This document shows, in pieces, positions 22,401-30,516 of a stretch of 33,495 nt of DNA (positions within the stretch are counted from its first letter, which is position 1; the number at the start of each line of letters is the position of its first letter). The stretch is from Candidatus Poribacteria bacterium (GTDB lineage: Bacteria > Poribacteria > WGA-4E > WGA-3G), in contig JAJEIP010000067.1 of NCBI GenBank assembly GCA_022827885.1, positions 1 to 33,495 of the forward strand, given 5' to 3'. The position numbers and the translations under genes are program-made. The notes below the pieces were generated by a model. It had not been told where the DNA came from and made no database searches. It saw nothing but the letters and a program-made list of their open reading frames with translations.

Positions 22401-24779
22401 CCGAACGTTAGCGACCAGCGTCTCACACAACTTGATGAAGAGGGGATTATTCGCGTTGGAAGCGTTGTGGGTGCTGGCAGCATCCTTGTCGGAAAAATTA
22501 CCCCCAAAGGTGAAAGCGAATCGGGTCCAGAAGAGAAACTCCTACGCGCGATCTTTGGCGAAAAAGTCAAAGAAGTAAGGGATGCCTCGACTTATGTGCG
22601 TCCCGGCGTTGAAGGTGTCGTCATTGACGTAAAAGTATTCTCTCGTAAACCGGATACCGCCTCCCGGCGTGGTGGTTGGTCCCAAGGCGACTCAGGCTTA
22701 TCCATGGCTGATAATTTGCGATATGAGTCGAAACGCAAGGAGATTGAAGAGGCCTCGCGTGAGCAGATCGCTTCCATCCGTCGCCGAAAAATCGAAGAGA
22801 TTCGCAAAACACTCATAGGATGCGAACTCGCTAATCCACTTTACACAAAAGAGGAATCGGGGTTAAAAACCCCTTCTACAGCTGAACCCTTTGCGAATGC
22901 TGGTGATACACTGACAGCTGAGGTTTTGGATGCCTATACTTCCGGTTTCACTGCAGATGCGTATCATCTGGTAACTGAAGACACAAACTCTGAAGCTTTT
23001 ATCGCTGAAGCAGGTTATAGGGTAACAGACATCCCTGAACCGATTCCTACTATTGTGGTCCACCCTTCAAATTCTTCAACCGTGCAAGCGTACCTCAGTG
23101 AGGTGTGCCAATCGACTTTGGGCAGTACAGAGCCATTCTTTCAGGAAACGGAACCTATAGATGGACATTTAGAAGATGCTGCTGTTGTGCTGCAGGGTTA
23201 CGATAACAGTGTAATTGCTATTGCTGTCTGTGAGGAATCGGGGTTGAAAACCCCTCCTACAGACGGGTATAATCTCGAACAGCTGCAGGAAATGCTTACT
23301 GCGGCGGGCACGCGATTCGGTGTATTGGTGCCCAAAGGTGCGTCAGAACCGGATAATTATGATTTCTATGAACTCGTGGATTTGACCAGCGACTCGGCTC
23401 CGACAGAAGACGCAGAAGCACAAGTTGCTGATCAAACTGTGTTGCAACCGTGCGCGCGTTCTGAATTTGAGACTGGCGTTACCGAACAGATTGAAGCAAC
23501 AGGATGCCCTGTCGTTGAAACGCAGCGACTGAATGAGGAAGAATGGGCGAACTTCAGCCAGGCTTACCCGGGTTTACAAGCGGATTTATTTTGGCAAATT
23601 AAGGAAGTTTTCAACCCCGAGTGTCCATTGACTGAAGGTCAAGAGTTGGCCGACGCCGACTATCTACGAGTATCCAGGGATTTTCCTGCGCGTCCTATAG
23701 TAGCCGGACAGCGTTTGACCACAGATGAACTGGCATCCCTCAATCGGACGACCAAGGATTTGAAAACCGACAAGGTCTGGCACATTACCGCGGTTTTTGA
23801 CCGAGCGTGTACACTGCCCGTTGGAGAATATGTTTCTGATGACGATTACCAACAAGCTCGTAAATCATATAGTTTGACGTTCTCAGACATCCATGTAACC
23901 GATGCCGAAGCCAGAGAACATATTCAACGTGTTGAAGAGATGGCGCAAGGCAGGATAACGACTTATACTGAAGAAAAAGAACGTGCCCTTCAGCAGTTAG
24001 AAATGGGTGATGAACTGAAACCAGGTGTCATCAAACGCGTCAAAGTTTATGTAGCGAGTAAGCGCCCGATCTCCGTCGGCGATAAGATGGCGGGTCGTTA
24101 CGGCAACAAAGGTGTTGTTGCCAAAATTTTGCCTGCTGAGGATATGCCCTATCTTCCAGATGGGACACCGGTTGAATTGGTATTAAACCCGTTAGGGGTC
24201 CCCTCTCGAATGAATGTCGGTCAAATTTTGGAAATTCATCTCGGATGGGCGTGCCATGAACTCGGTATCCGAGTGAAATCGCCTGTATTTGATGGTGCGA
24301 CAGAGGAAGAAATCTTTAAAGAACTTGGTAAGACCACGCTTCCCGAACGCAGTAAAAAGACGGGTAAAAGCATTCTCTTTGATGGTAGAACGGGTGAGCC
24401 ATTTGCACAGGAAGTAACGGTCGGCTACGTCTATTTCCTCAAGTTGAACCACCTTGTTGCGGATAAAATGCACGCTCGTTCAACGGGACCTTACTCTCTT
24501 GTTACACAGCAACCGTTAGGTGGCAAGGCGCAACACGGGGGTCAACGGCTCGGTGAGATGGAGGTTTGGGCATTGGAGGCGTATGGTGCAGCCCATACAC
24601 TGCAAGAAATGCTCACACTCAAATCAGATGACGTTCTGGGTAGAAGAGAGATTTACGAGTCGGTTGTGAAAGGGTTAAACCCTGAACCGCCCGGTACACC
24701 GGAATCTTTCAAAGTCTTGGTCCGCGAGCTCCAAACCCTTGGACTCCATGTATCCCTGGATAAAGAGGAGGAAAAATGA
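19443..24779 (+). CDS. rpoB: RNA polymerase beta subunit with large insertions
   Basis: RpoB forms one half of the RNAP active-site cleft. At 1778 aa it is about 440 longer than E. coli RpoB. The core is intact: rifampicin region QLSQFM...THKRRISAIGPGGL (625-652), GRVCPLETPEGPSIGL, DANRALMGAN, PWGGHNYEDSIL, GDKMAGRYGNKGVV (1546-1559) and GGKAQHGGQRLGEMEVWALEAYGAAHTL. Extra sequence: residues 244-357 (SI1 position, three copies of the 40-residue repeat before the normal VGRVCAEDVINQETGEV), about 1128-1500 (SI2 position, about four copies plus an unrecognised 200-residue part), and three short palindrome-derived pieces (ESGLxTP). Start is GTG with GGGAG 10 bases upstream. rpoC overlaps by ATGA. 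E. coli Asp516 and Asn518 correspond to Gln631 and Ile633. Confidence 0.97.
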   Translation: MNKKPRLKNERISFAKTKVLTPLPNLIETQKLAYDAFLQRDVPPDERSDTGLQAVFKEVFHTGDKKGIRDFSEVHSLDFASYTLGEPKYTLQECVARGVTYQVSLTACIMLVQRADDSDADEPHVVDIRQSDVYLGEIPLMTENGSFIVNGSERVIVSQLHRSPGVIFLEKALPTGRRTPTAQIIPYRGAWVEFEIDTKDQIYVRIDKRRKLPATVLLRALGWESDADILKLYAKTERLVLAGWQVTHVEGPAKQVNPGDLLNPADFRQASKDYPDLEAERCYRVTEVTDEDCPLEVEQELTYKERTNLRRKWKGFETELLRRVIDTHNSGCEIVTGQVLTNSEYEEARARHGSEAFTAEQLVSPDNQEWVGRVCAEDVINQETGEVLLTANTLLTETELERLSEAGVEALTILDEEDCQHIRFLRNTLERDRQADYEEPYTLQDAALIEIFRTLRPGDPAGIENARKHLSWLLFDAHRYDLGVVGRYKLNRKFNETCQYFGLCPDDVPGWKPDAKIDYVPTYGNAPEETLRTQRREDIAATIAYLLDVHNGIKPKDDLDHLGNRRVRVIGELLENQFRMGLFQIRRTTRERLSTNNDIAKVVPSSLINPKPLMMALREFFGSNQLSQFMQQINPLDELTHKRRISAIGPGGLHRDRATAAVRDVHPTHYGRVCPLETPEGPSIGLIVSLACYGRINPYGFIETPYHKVEDGSKVGRVEYLTADSEDTAYIAAKPPLTDAEQTGNGKESGLQTPPAEYTLPVRSGEDVLSLPMEKVDYIGVSPQQIVGISAALVPFLEHEDANRALMGANHQRQAVPLVRPEAPLVGTGMEAPAALYSGALITAKRAGTVTSVSADEILIYTGETLHHDKGENTFSEMGYDVYKLQTFKRSNSGTCIHQRPIVAVGDTVEVDQVIVDGTSTESGELALGRNVLCAYMPWGGHNYEDSILISETLIKEDTFTSIHIEEFEVEARETKVGPEEITRDIPNVSDQRLTQLDEEGIIRVGSVVGAGSILVGKITPKGESESGPEEKLLRAIFGEKVKEVRDASTYVRPGVEGVVIDVKVFSRKPDTASRRGGWSQGDSGLSMADNLRYESKRKEIEEASREQIASIRRRKIEEIRKTLIGCELANPLYTKEESGLKTPSTAEPFANAGDTLTAEVLDAYTSGFTADAYHLVTEDTNSEAFIAEAGYRVTDIPEPIPTIVVHPSNSSTVQAYLSEVCQSTLGSTEPFFQETEPIDGHLEDAAVVLQGYDNSVIAIAVCEESGLKTPPTDGYNLEQLQEMLTAAGTRFGVLVPKGASEPDNYDFYELVDLTSDSAPTEDAEAQVADQTVLQPCARSEFETGVTEQIEATGCPVVETQRLNEEEWANFSQAYPGLQADLFWQIKEVFNPECPLTEGQELADADYLRVSRDFPARPIVAGQRLTTDELASLNRTTKDLKTDKVWHITAVFDRACTLPVGEYVSDDDYQQARKSYSLTFSDIHVTDAEAREHIQRVEEMAQGRITTYTEEKERALQQLEMGDELKPGVIKRVKVYVASKRPISVGDKMAGRYGNKGVVAKILPAEDMPYLPDGTPVELVLNPLGVPSRMNVGQILEIHLGWACHELGIRVKSPVFDGATEEEIFKELGKTTLPERSKKTGKSILFDGRTGEPFAQEVTVGYVYFLKLNHLVADKMHARSTGPYSLVTQQPLGGKAQHGGQRLGEMEVWALEAYGAAHTLQEMLTLKSDDVLGRREIYESVVKGLNPEPPGTPESFKVLVRELQTLGLHVSLDKEEEK
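20172..20513 (+). other. three RNAP-type repeats at the beta SI1 position
   Basis: Residues 244-281, 282-320 and 321-357 of RpoB each begin with (W/Y)xVTxV or similar, then CPL or equivalent, an L(T/N)xxEY-like turn and often a WKGF/YPDL end. The best copy is CYRVTEVTDEDCPLEVEQEL at 282. They sit just before the conserved SI1 domain. Confidence 0.75.
21683..21707 (+). repeat. in-frame palindromic element, copy 1 in rpoB
   Basis: GGGGTT-ACA-AACCCC with flanks GGAATC and TCCT. It encodes ESGLQTPP (residues 748-755) in a region that is variable between beta subunits. Confidence 0.8.
22853..22880 (+). repeat. in-frame palindromic element, copy 2 in rpoB
   Basis: GGGGTT-AAA-AACCCC with flank GGAATC and TTCTACA. 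It encodes ESGLKTPST (residues 1138-1146) at the beginning of the SI2 insertion. Confidence 0.8.
23234..23262 (+). repeat. in-frame palindromic element, copy 3 in rpoB
   Basis: GGGGTT-GAA-AACCCC with flank GGAATC and TCCTACAG; flanking GTCTGT/ACAGAC extends the stem. It encodes ESGLKTPPT (residues 1265-1273). Same reading frame as the other two copies. Confidence 0.8.
23475..23882 (+). other. about four RNAP-type repeats at the beta SI2 position
   Basis: Residues 1345-1383, 1384-1418, 1419-1445 (partial) and 1446-1480. The clearest copy reads WQIKEVFNPECPLTEGQEL and the last WHITAVFDRACTLPVGEYV. They precede the coiled-coil that leads back to the conserved GDELKPGVIKRVKVYVASKR segment. Confidence 0.75.
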
Positions 24780-27700
24780 ACACGGCATTTGACAGTATCT
24801 CCATAAAGATAGCCTCGCCTGATCAGATTAAAGATGAATCGAAGCAGACCAGTTGCAAACGTCGGAATCCCACCCAAGGGGCGGATGAACCTTTTATCTG
24901 TCCCGAGAAAGGGACATGTAGTTGCGGCGAGGTCAAGAAGGCAGAGACTATTAACTACCGCTCCTTCCGTCCTGAACCGGACGGTCTCTTCTGTGAGGCT
25001 ATCTTTGGACCCCAAAAGGACTGGGAATGTAACTGTGGTAAGTATAAACGGATTAAACATAAGGGGATGATATGTGACGGTTGTGGTGTTGAAATCACAC
25101 AACAACGCGTTCGCAGAGATCGACTCGGATATATCCAACTTGCTGCCCCTGTATCTCATATATGGTACTTCAAAGGAATTCCTTCTCGTATCGGCACTTT
25201 TTGTGAACTCTCTTCACGTGACGTTGAGCGCGTGCTCTATTTTGAGGGGTTTATCGTCGTTGAAGTGACTGACCCCGAGTGTCCGCTTGAACGTGGACAG
25301 GTCTTAACCGAGATCGAGTACATAGACCACAGCAATAAGTACTGGGGCGGATTCCGGGCTGGCACTGGTGCAGAAGTTATTCGCGAATTACTGAGTGATA
25401 TCGACCTCGAGGCGGAGATAGAAAAATTAACGACAGAATTGAACGAAACAACGAGTCATCAGAAGAAGCTCAAGATCGCGAAGCAGCTGAAACAGATGGC
25501 TGATTTTGCAGAAATCGGGCAGCGACCGGAATGGATGATTTTGGATGTTATTCCTGTCATCCCGCCAGATTTACGTCCGCTTGTCCCTCTTGAAGGTGGC
25601 CGCTTTGCTACCAGCGACCTGAACGATCTGTATCGCCGTGTTATTAATCGGAACAACCGATTACGTAAATTGATACAACTCCGATCTCCAGAAGTCATCC
25701 TCCGTAACGAGAAACGGATGTTACAGGAAGCGGTCGACGCATTCTTCGACAACGGACGGCACGGTAGGCGTGTCACGGGTCCGGGGAACCGTCCGCTCAA
25801 ATCCCTGGCTGACGTTCTTAAGGGTAAGATTGGAAGGTTCCGTCAGAATCTGCTTGGTAAGCGGGTTGACTACTCTGGACGTAGCGTCATCGTTGTTGGA
25901 CCTGAATTGGGGTTGCATCAGTGTGGAATCCCGAAACGCATGGCTGTCGAATTGTTTAAGCCGTTCATTATTGAGCGACTCCAAGCGTATGGGTATACAC
26001 AGACAATTAAGCGTGCGAAGCATATTGCTGAACACGTTGATTCCGATTCTCCTGTATGGGAAGTTGTAGAAGAAGTCATTGCGGATCATCCGGTTTTACT
26101 CAACCGCCCGCCAACTTTGCACCGACTCGGTATTCAGGCATTTTTGCCGGTTTTGGTAGAGGGCAAGTCCATCAGGATTCCGCCACTTGTCTGTAAAGCG
26201 TTTAACGCTGACTTTGACGGTGACCAGATGGCAGTCCACGTGCCCCTGACCGTAGAAGCACAAGCCGAAGCAAAACTCCTCATGCTCAGCAGTCATAACA
26301 TTCTCAAGCCGTCACACGGTGATCCTGTTGCTGTTCCGGAGCTTGACATGGTGCTTGGGCCCAGTTTTCTGACCAAGACGTTGCCAGAGCACGCGGCGGA
26401 TGCGGCACTTCTGCATGATGTCTATACAACACGGGATCCTGCGACTTTTGAGGCACTCCGTGAAAAGGCGTGGTTCCATCGTCGTTACGCACACCCAGAA
26501 GAAGTCCTTACCGCGCATGCAGCAGGTCAACTGAAACTGCATGACAGTATCCAACTCTTCTGTGCATCTAATGGAGATGACCGGAAAACCACTGAACCCA
26601 TTCTCACAACAGTCGGCAGAGTTATCTTTAACGAGGTCCTGCCATCGGGTTTAGAGTGGGAAGATGAAAACTCCCAGCAGCGACTTCCGTTCTTCAATGC
26701 CGAAGCTGGAGGCAGGGAATTATCCGATTTGATTCATCGGTGTTTCAACGAACTGGGCACACGTGTCACGACTGAAGTGCTTGAGAAAGTCCAGAAACTC
26801 GCGTTTGAGTATGCCACGCTGAGCGGTATTTCGCCGAGCATTTCGGATTACATTATCCCCGACAATCGCGATGCTTTGGTGAGCAAAGCACAGGGAGATA
26901 TTGACGAACTCCTTAGCAACGTCACAGCGACCGAGCGCGAAGAACATGAAAACGAGCAGATTCGCATCTGGTTGGATGCCCTGAAAAAAGTTGAGGATGA
27001 GATGTTCGATGATTTGCCTCGGTTAGAGACATCTCTCGTTGAGCGCGGCGATCCTCGAAAAATTCACCCATACATCGATTCCGATGGGGCAGAGGTGCGC
27101 GACAAAACAGTAGAGGGTTTCAGTCCGGTACATATCATGGCAGATAGTGGCGCACGCGCACGGAAGAATCCATTTATGCAAATCAGTGCCGTTATCGGAT
27201 TGAAAGCGAAGCAGAGCGGTGAAATTCTCATCCCGCCGATCACCACCTCCTATCGTGATGGTCTGGATGTGCTTGACTACTTTAACTCTACCTATGGATC
27301 CCGTAAAGGTCTGGTGGATACGGCGATGAAAACCGCCGCATCGGGTTATCTGACTCGAAAACTCGTAGATGTGGCGCAAGATGTCCGTGTCACCACTGAA
27401 GACTGTGGTACCCTCAACAGCATTCAAAAATTTGCGACAGAGGGCGGCGACCTTGCTTTCAAAATTAGCGGACGGACCGCAGCAGAAGACATTTTCCACC
27501 CAGAGGACGGCGCGTTACTTGTTCCGGCGGGGACCGTCATATCCGCGCAGATGGCAGAACAGATTGATGCCCTTGGCATAAGCGTAGTAAAAGTGCGCTC
27601 TGTGCTCACGTGCCAAACCGACGATGGTATCTGTGCAAAATGCTACGGTAACGATTTAACGACGAATGATCTCGTCAACGTTGGTGAAGCGGTCGGCATC

Positions 27701-30478
27701 ATCGCTGCGCAGTCTATCGGTGAACCGGGGACGCAGCTTACGATGCGGACGTTCCACACGGGTGGTGCTGTTGAAGATGTTTCAGAAGCGCGGCAGCGCA
27801 GAATTTTGTCCAAAGCCAGCGGAACCGTGTATTTCCGAGATTTTGAACCCGGTCGGACGGTCGAAAAGGAGGGTGAACTCTGGATCGCTACTGAAAACAG
27901 AGGCAACCTTGACGGTCCAGCATATAAGGTCCAGAAGGTTAATCATCCGCATTGTCAATTGCGTGAAGGTGAACTGCTGAGCGAGAAGCAGTACACGGAA
28001 AACACGGAACGCTATAAAGGCTTTGATACAAAAACGTGGCAGTACGAAGTCACGGAGGTTTTGGATAGCGATTGTGATTTGAGGGCAGGGGAGCGGCTGT
28101 CTCATGCGGAATACGTCAAAGCACAGATGGAATATGGCTTCCAACGATTTGTGACCCCAAAATTCCGAGTGACACGCGTGCAACATCCTAAGCTTTCATT
28201 GAGTGTCGGCACCCAACTCACTGAAACAGAGATAGATCAATTGAAAGCAGAGGTCAGGCAGGGAGTGAGTGGAGAATGGCATTACTTGGATGCCGAAACA
28301 GGCGAGCGTATTGCTATTGAAAGCCTTACAGCCACTTCAGGTACTGCGTCTTCTGAGCGCACGAATGGTGCCTCTGATAGTTCTGATACTGCGAATGCCT
28401 CTGGACGAGATGCAAGCTTTAATCGTGTGTATTGTATAACCGAGATAGATAAGGGGACCAGCAAAGATTTCGGATTTAAGGTAGGAGACGAAGTTGCGCC
28501 AGAGGCAATCGCTCCGTTGCTGAACCCATTTGAGGTTGAGGCGAAACCGGTTTACGTTGTCCATAAAGAGGTTGGTGATTTTACAGTCGATCAGACGTTA
28601 ACGTCCCGTGAGTACGAGGATGCTCGCACAGCGTATCAACACCTTGAGCGCGCATTTAAAGTTGAAAAACAGGACGTTGAACGGCACTATGTGACGGCTG
28701 TGTATCATCCCGAATGTCCGCTTACAAAAGAGGAAGAATTAAGCGAAACAGCCTTAACCCGGGCACACAAACGGTTTACGGGTTTCGATGCTCAAAGGCT
28801 GCGCCACCGCATCACTCATATTTATCATCCTGACTGTCCGCTCAAGCCGGGCGATCTGATTAGCGATAGTGAAAAAAAACAGCTCGATGAACGCTATCCG
28901 GGGTTCACGACTTCGGAAAGTAAGCGCACCGCGGGCGGCTTTGCCGCGGAACGCATGTACCGTGTTACATCGGTTAATCATCCTGATTGTCCATTAGAAG
29001 TTGATGGTCTTTTGACCCAAAAGGAGTCATCCGCGAATCGCCGACACTACAAAGGCTTTGAAGTCTCACCTCACTACGAAGTGACCCACATCGAAGATGG
29101 AACGACAGCGTTAAGTGTCGGTCAACGTCTCACGGATATCGAGTATAAGGCACTCCGTAAGACGGATGCTTCGGTCCAAGACAAAGTCAAGAAAGTATAT
29201 CATGTCGTTAGTGTCCATCACCCTGAATTGGAAGATCACCCTGAATTGAAGGTTGAGACTGAACTGAGTGAAGAGGACTATAAGTCGTATCATCGCCAAT
29301 TCAAAGGGTTTGATGTTGAACTGGTTTATCAGGTAACTGAGGATAAGCGGGATGTTGATGAACCGCTTGAGGTTGGGACGATTCTGCCCGCGAAGGAATA
29401 CCGTGCGCTTGAGAAGGCAAATTTACAGATAACTCACACTGTCACCGAAGTCTCTCATCCGCATTTCCAATACGCTGTTGGCGACGAGTTGTCCGAAGAA
29501 GTGTATAATGAGGCAGTAAAACGGTCCCCCGGATTCGAGGTCGATGAATTGTCGTTACGGATGCGCATTGAAGTAGAAATATCGGATGGAAATCGGGTGC
29601 CGCATGTCATTCCTACGGGTTACTCCTTCTCTCTAACAGAGGGTGATAGCATTCGGAAGGGAGAAACGCTGGCAGAACTCCATGAGAGAACAGCGAACCT
29701 TGACATTGTTGCGGGGATTCCGCGTGTCACCGAATTGTTTGAAGCGCGCCGTCCGAAACGTGGTGAAGCCGCAGAAATCGCTGAAATTGAAGGTTACGTC
29801 CAATCTGCTGGCACGAAGTCAGGGATTCCTGCCTACCGCATTGAGCACGGGACATATCAAAGTCGTCTCTATCAGATACCTGATGAGAAGCGACGCGTGG
29901 CTGAAGGCGACTGGGTGAATGCCGGTGAACCTCTTACCGATGGCTATCTCAATCCACACGACATTTTGAGTATCGGGCGGACGACGATTGAAGGTGTACC
30001 GGTTGAGGGAGAAGAGGCGGTCTGGTCATATCTCGTTGATGAAGTCCAGAAAGTCTACGGCAAGGGGACTATTAACGATAAACACGTTGAGGCAATCGTT
30101 CGACAGATGCTAACGAAGATTCGGATCACTGAGCCGGGCGACACAAACTTCTATCCCAACGATGAAGTGCAACGCAAGCAATTTGAACGCGTTAATAGTG
30201 AGATTGAAGAAACAGGTGGCATGCCTGCCGCGGGTGAACCGATTCTCCAAAGCATAAGTAAGGCAGCCTTGAGTACAGATAGCTTCATCTCCGCTGCCTC
30301 CTTCCAGCAGACGACGAAGGTGCTAACGGATGCCGCTGTCAGTGGACAAACCGATAAACTCTTCGGGCTGAAGGAAAACGTTATTCTCGGTAGACTTATA
30401 CCCGCTGGCAGTGGATTCTCCAGTTTCCAAAACTTAGAGGTCTCCGCCATTGAACCAGAAATAGGCGAAGATGATTAG
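24776..30478 (+). CDS. rpoC: RNA polymerase beta-prime subunit with very large trigger-loop insertion
   Basis: RpoC carries the catalytic Mg site, NADFDGDQMAVH with Asp479, Asp481 and Asp483. At 1900 aa it is about 490 longer than E. coli RpoC and 700 longer than B. subtilis RpoC. In order: short N-terminal part with an insertion (21-48), zinc site C85/C87/C100/C103, VLYFEGF and one native repeat-like module (158-200), rudder and lid, the active site, bridge helix region, second zinc site (C877 region, C946, C953, C956), AAQSIGEPGTQLTMRTFHTGG, then an insertion of about 640 residues (about 1000-1640) in the trigger loop, and the normal end LFEARRPKRG to GSGFSSFQNLEVS. The start overlaps rpoB by ATGA. 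No frameshift is seen. Confidence 0.97.
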   Translation: MNTAFDSISIKIASPDQIKDESKQTSCKRRNPTQGADEPFICPEKGTCSCGEVKKAETINYRSFRPEPDGLFCEAIFGPQKDWECNCGKYKRIKHKGMICDGCGVEITQQRVRRDRLGYIQLAAPVSHIWYFKGIPSRIGTFCELSSRDVERVLYFEGFIVVEVTDPECPLERGQVLTEIEYIDHSNKYWGGFRAGTGAEVIRELLSDIDLEAEIEKLTTELNETTSHQKKLKIAKQLKQMADFAEIGQRPEWMILDVIPVIPPDLRPLVPLEGGRFATSDLNDLYRRVINRNNRLRKLIQLRSPEVILRNEKRMLQEAVDAFFDNGRHGRRVTGPGNRPLKSLADVLKGKIGRFRQNLLGKRVDYSGRSVIVVGPELGLHQCGIPKRMAVELFKPFIIERLQAYGYTQTIKRAKHIAEHVDSDSPVWEVVEEVIADHPVLLNRPPTLHRLGIQAFLPVLVEGKSIRIPPLVCKAFNADFDGDQMAVHVPLTVEAQAEAKLLMLSSHNILKPSHGDPVAVPELDMVLGPSFLTKTLPEHAADAALLHDVYTTRDPATFEALREKAWFHRRYAHPEEVLTAHAAGQLKLHDSIQLFCASNGDDRKTTEPILTTVGRVIFNEVLPSGLEWEDENSQQRLPFFNAEAGGRELSDLIHRCFNELGTRVTTEVLEKVQKLAFEYATLSGISPSISDYIIPDNRDALVSKAQGDIDELLSNVTATEREEHENEQIRIWLDALKKVEDEMFDDLPRLETSLVERGDPRKIHPYIDSDGAEVRDKTVEGFSPVHIMADSGARARKNPFMQISAVIGLKAKQSGEILIPPITTSYRDGLDVLDYFNSTYGSRKGLVDTAMKTAASGYLTRKLVDVAQDVRVTTEDCGTLNSIQKFATEGGDLAFKISGRTAAEDIFHPEDGALLVPAGTVISAQMAEQIDALGISVVKVRSVLTCQTDDGICAKCYGNDLTTNDLVNVGEAVGIIAAQSIGEPGTQLTMRTFHTGGAVEDVSEARQRRILSKASGTVYFRDFEPGRTVEKEGELWIATENRGNLDGPAYKVQKVNHPHCQLREGELLSEKQYTENTERYKGFDTKTWQYEVTEVLDSDCDLRAGERLSHAEYVKAQMEYGFQRFVTPKFRVTRVQHPKLSLSVGTQLTETEIDQLKAEVRQGVSGEWHYLDAETGERIAIESLTATSGTASSERTNGASDSSDTANASGRDASFNRVYCITEIDKGTSKDFGFKVGDEVAPEAIAPLLNPFEVEAKPVYVVHKEVGDFTVDQTLTSREYEDARTAYQHLERAFKVEKQDVERHYVTAVYHPECPLTKEEELSETALTRAHKRFTGFDAQRLRHRITHIYHPDCPLKPGDLISDSEKKQLDERYPGFTTSESKRTAGGFAAERMYRVTSVNHPDCPLEVDGLLTQKESSANRRHYKGFEVSPHYEVTHIEDGTTALSVGQRLTDIEYKALRKTDASVQDKVKKVYHVVSVHHPELEDHPELKVETELSEEDYKSYHRQFKGFDVELVYQVTEDKRDVDEPLEVGTILPAKEYRALEKANLQITHTVTEVSHPHFQYAVGDELSEEVYNEAVKRSPGFEVDELSLRMRIEVEISDGNRVPHVIPTGYSFSLTEGDSIRKGETLAELHERTANLDIVAGIPRVTELFEARRPKRGEAAEIAEIEGYVQSAGTKSGIPAYRIEHGTYQSRLYQIPDEKRRVAEGDWVNAGEPLTDGYLNPHDILSIGRTTIEGVPVEGEEAVWSYLVDEVQKVYGKGTINDKHVEAIVRQMLTKIRITEPGDTNFYPNDEVQRKQFERVNSEIEETGGMPAAGEPILQSISKAALSTDSFISAASFQQTTKVLTDAAVSGQTDKLFGLKENVILGRLIPAGSGFSSFQNLEVSAIEPEIGEDD
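24899..24916 (+). repeat. palindrome inside an N-terminal insertion of rpoC
   Basis: TGTCCC-GAGAAA-GGGACA lies in the segment coding residues about 21-48, which has no counterpart in E. coli RpoC. The segment adds Cys27, Cys42, Cys48 and Cys50 just ahead of the usual zinc site. Confidence 0.5.
25247..25375 (+). other. native beta-prime module resembling the repeat
   Basis: Residues 158-200 of RpoC read GFIVVEVTDPECPLERGQVL, then TEIEY, then a GGF turn and TGAE. E. coli RpoC has the equivalent segment ([20 protein letters not shown]), so this copy is ancestral; it matches the amplified repeat closely. Confidence 0.75.
27920..29557 (+). other. twelve RNAP-type repeats in the beta-prime trigger-loop insertion
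   Basis: Residues 1049-1594 contain units starting at about 1049, 1089, 1129, 1218, 1259, 1304, 1344, 1394, 1433, 1474, 1517 and 1554. The best conserved have YxVTxVxHPxCPL, a Gly, L(T/S)xxEY and YxGF spaced over about 40 residues. A Ser/Thr-rich linker (about 1183-1215) separates units 3 and 4. The block lies between ASGTVYFRDF and IEVEISDGNRVPHVIPTGY, two halves of what looks like one sandwich-barrel-hybrid module. Confidence 0.8.
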
Positions 30479-30490
30479 CAATCAGCAGTC

Positions 30491-30516
30491 AGGGCGGATT
30501 AAAAAAAATCCGCCCT
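30491..30516. terminator. hairpin between convergent rpoC and fumC
   Basis: AGGGCGGATT (30491-30500) pairs perfectly with AATCCGCCCT (30507-30516) over a loop of six A. It lies 13 bp past the rpoC stop and 18 bp before the fumC stop, so it can end both transcripts. There is no long T-run after the stem in either direction, so intrinsic termination may be weak. Confidence 0.65.

Noticed and set aside
27000-27500. Open frames of 100-170 codons on the minus strand of rpoB and rpoC
   Set aside because: They are antisense shadows of conserved RNAP coding sequence, with no family motif or ribosome site.
27920-29557. Zinc binding by the repeated HPxCPL cysteines of RpoC
   Set aside because: Each unit has only one Cys and many have none; spacing does not form CxxC pairs, so a structural zinc per unit is unlikely.
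19443-30478. rpoB/rpoC size as an assembly artefact or frameshift
   Set aside because: Both frames are continuous, all core motifs occur once and in order, and the extra residues are at known insertion sites.
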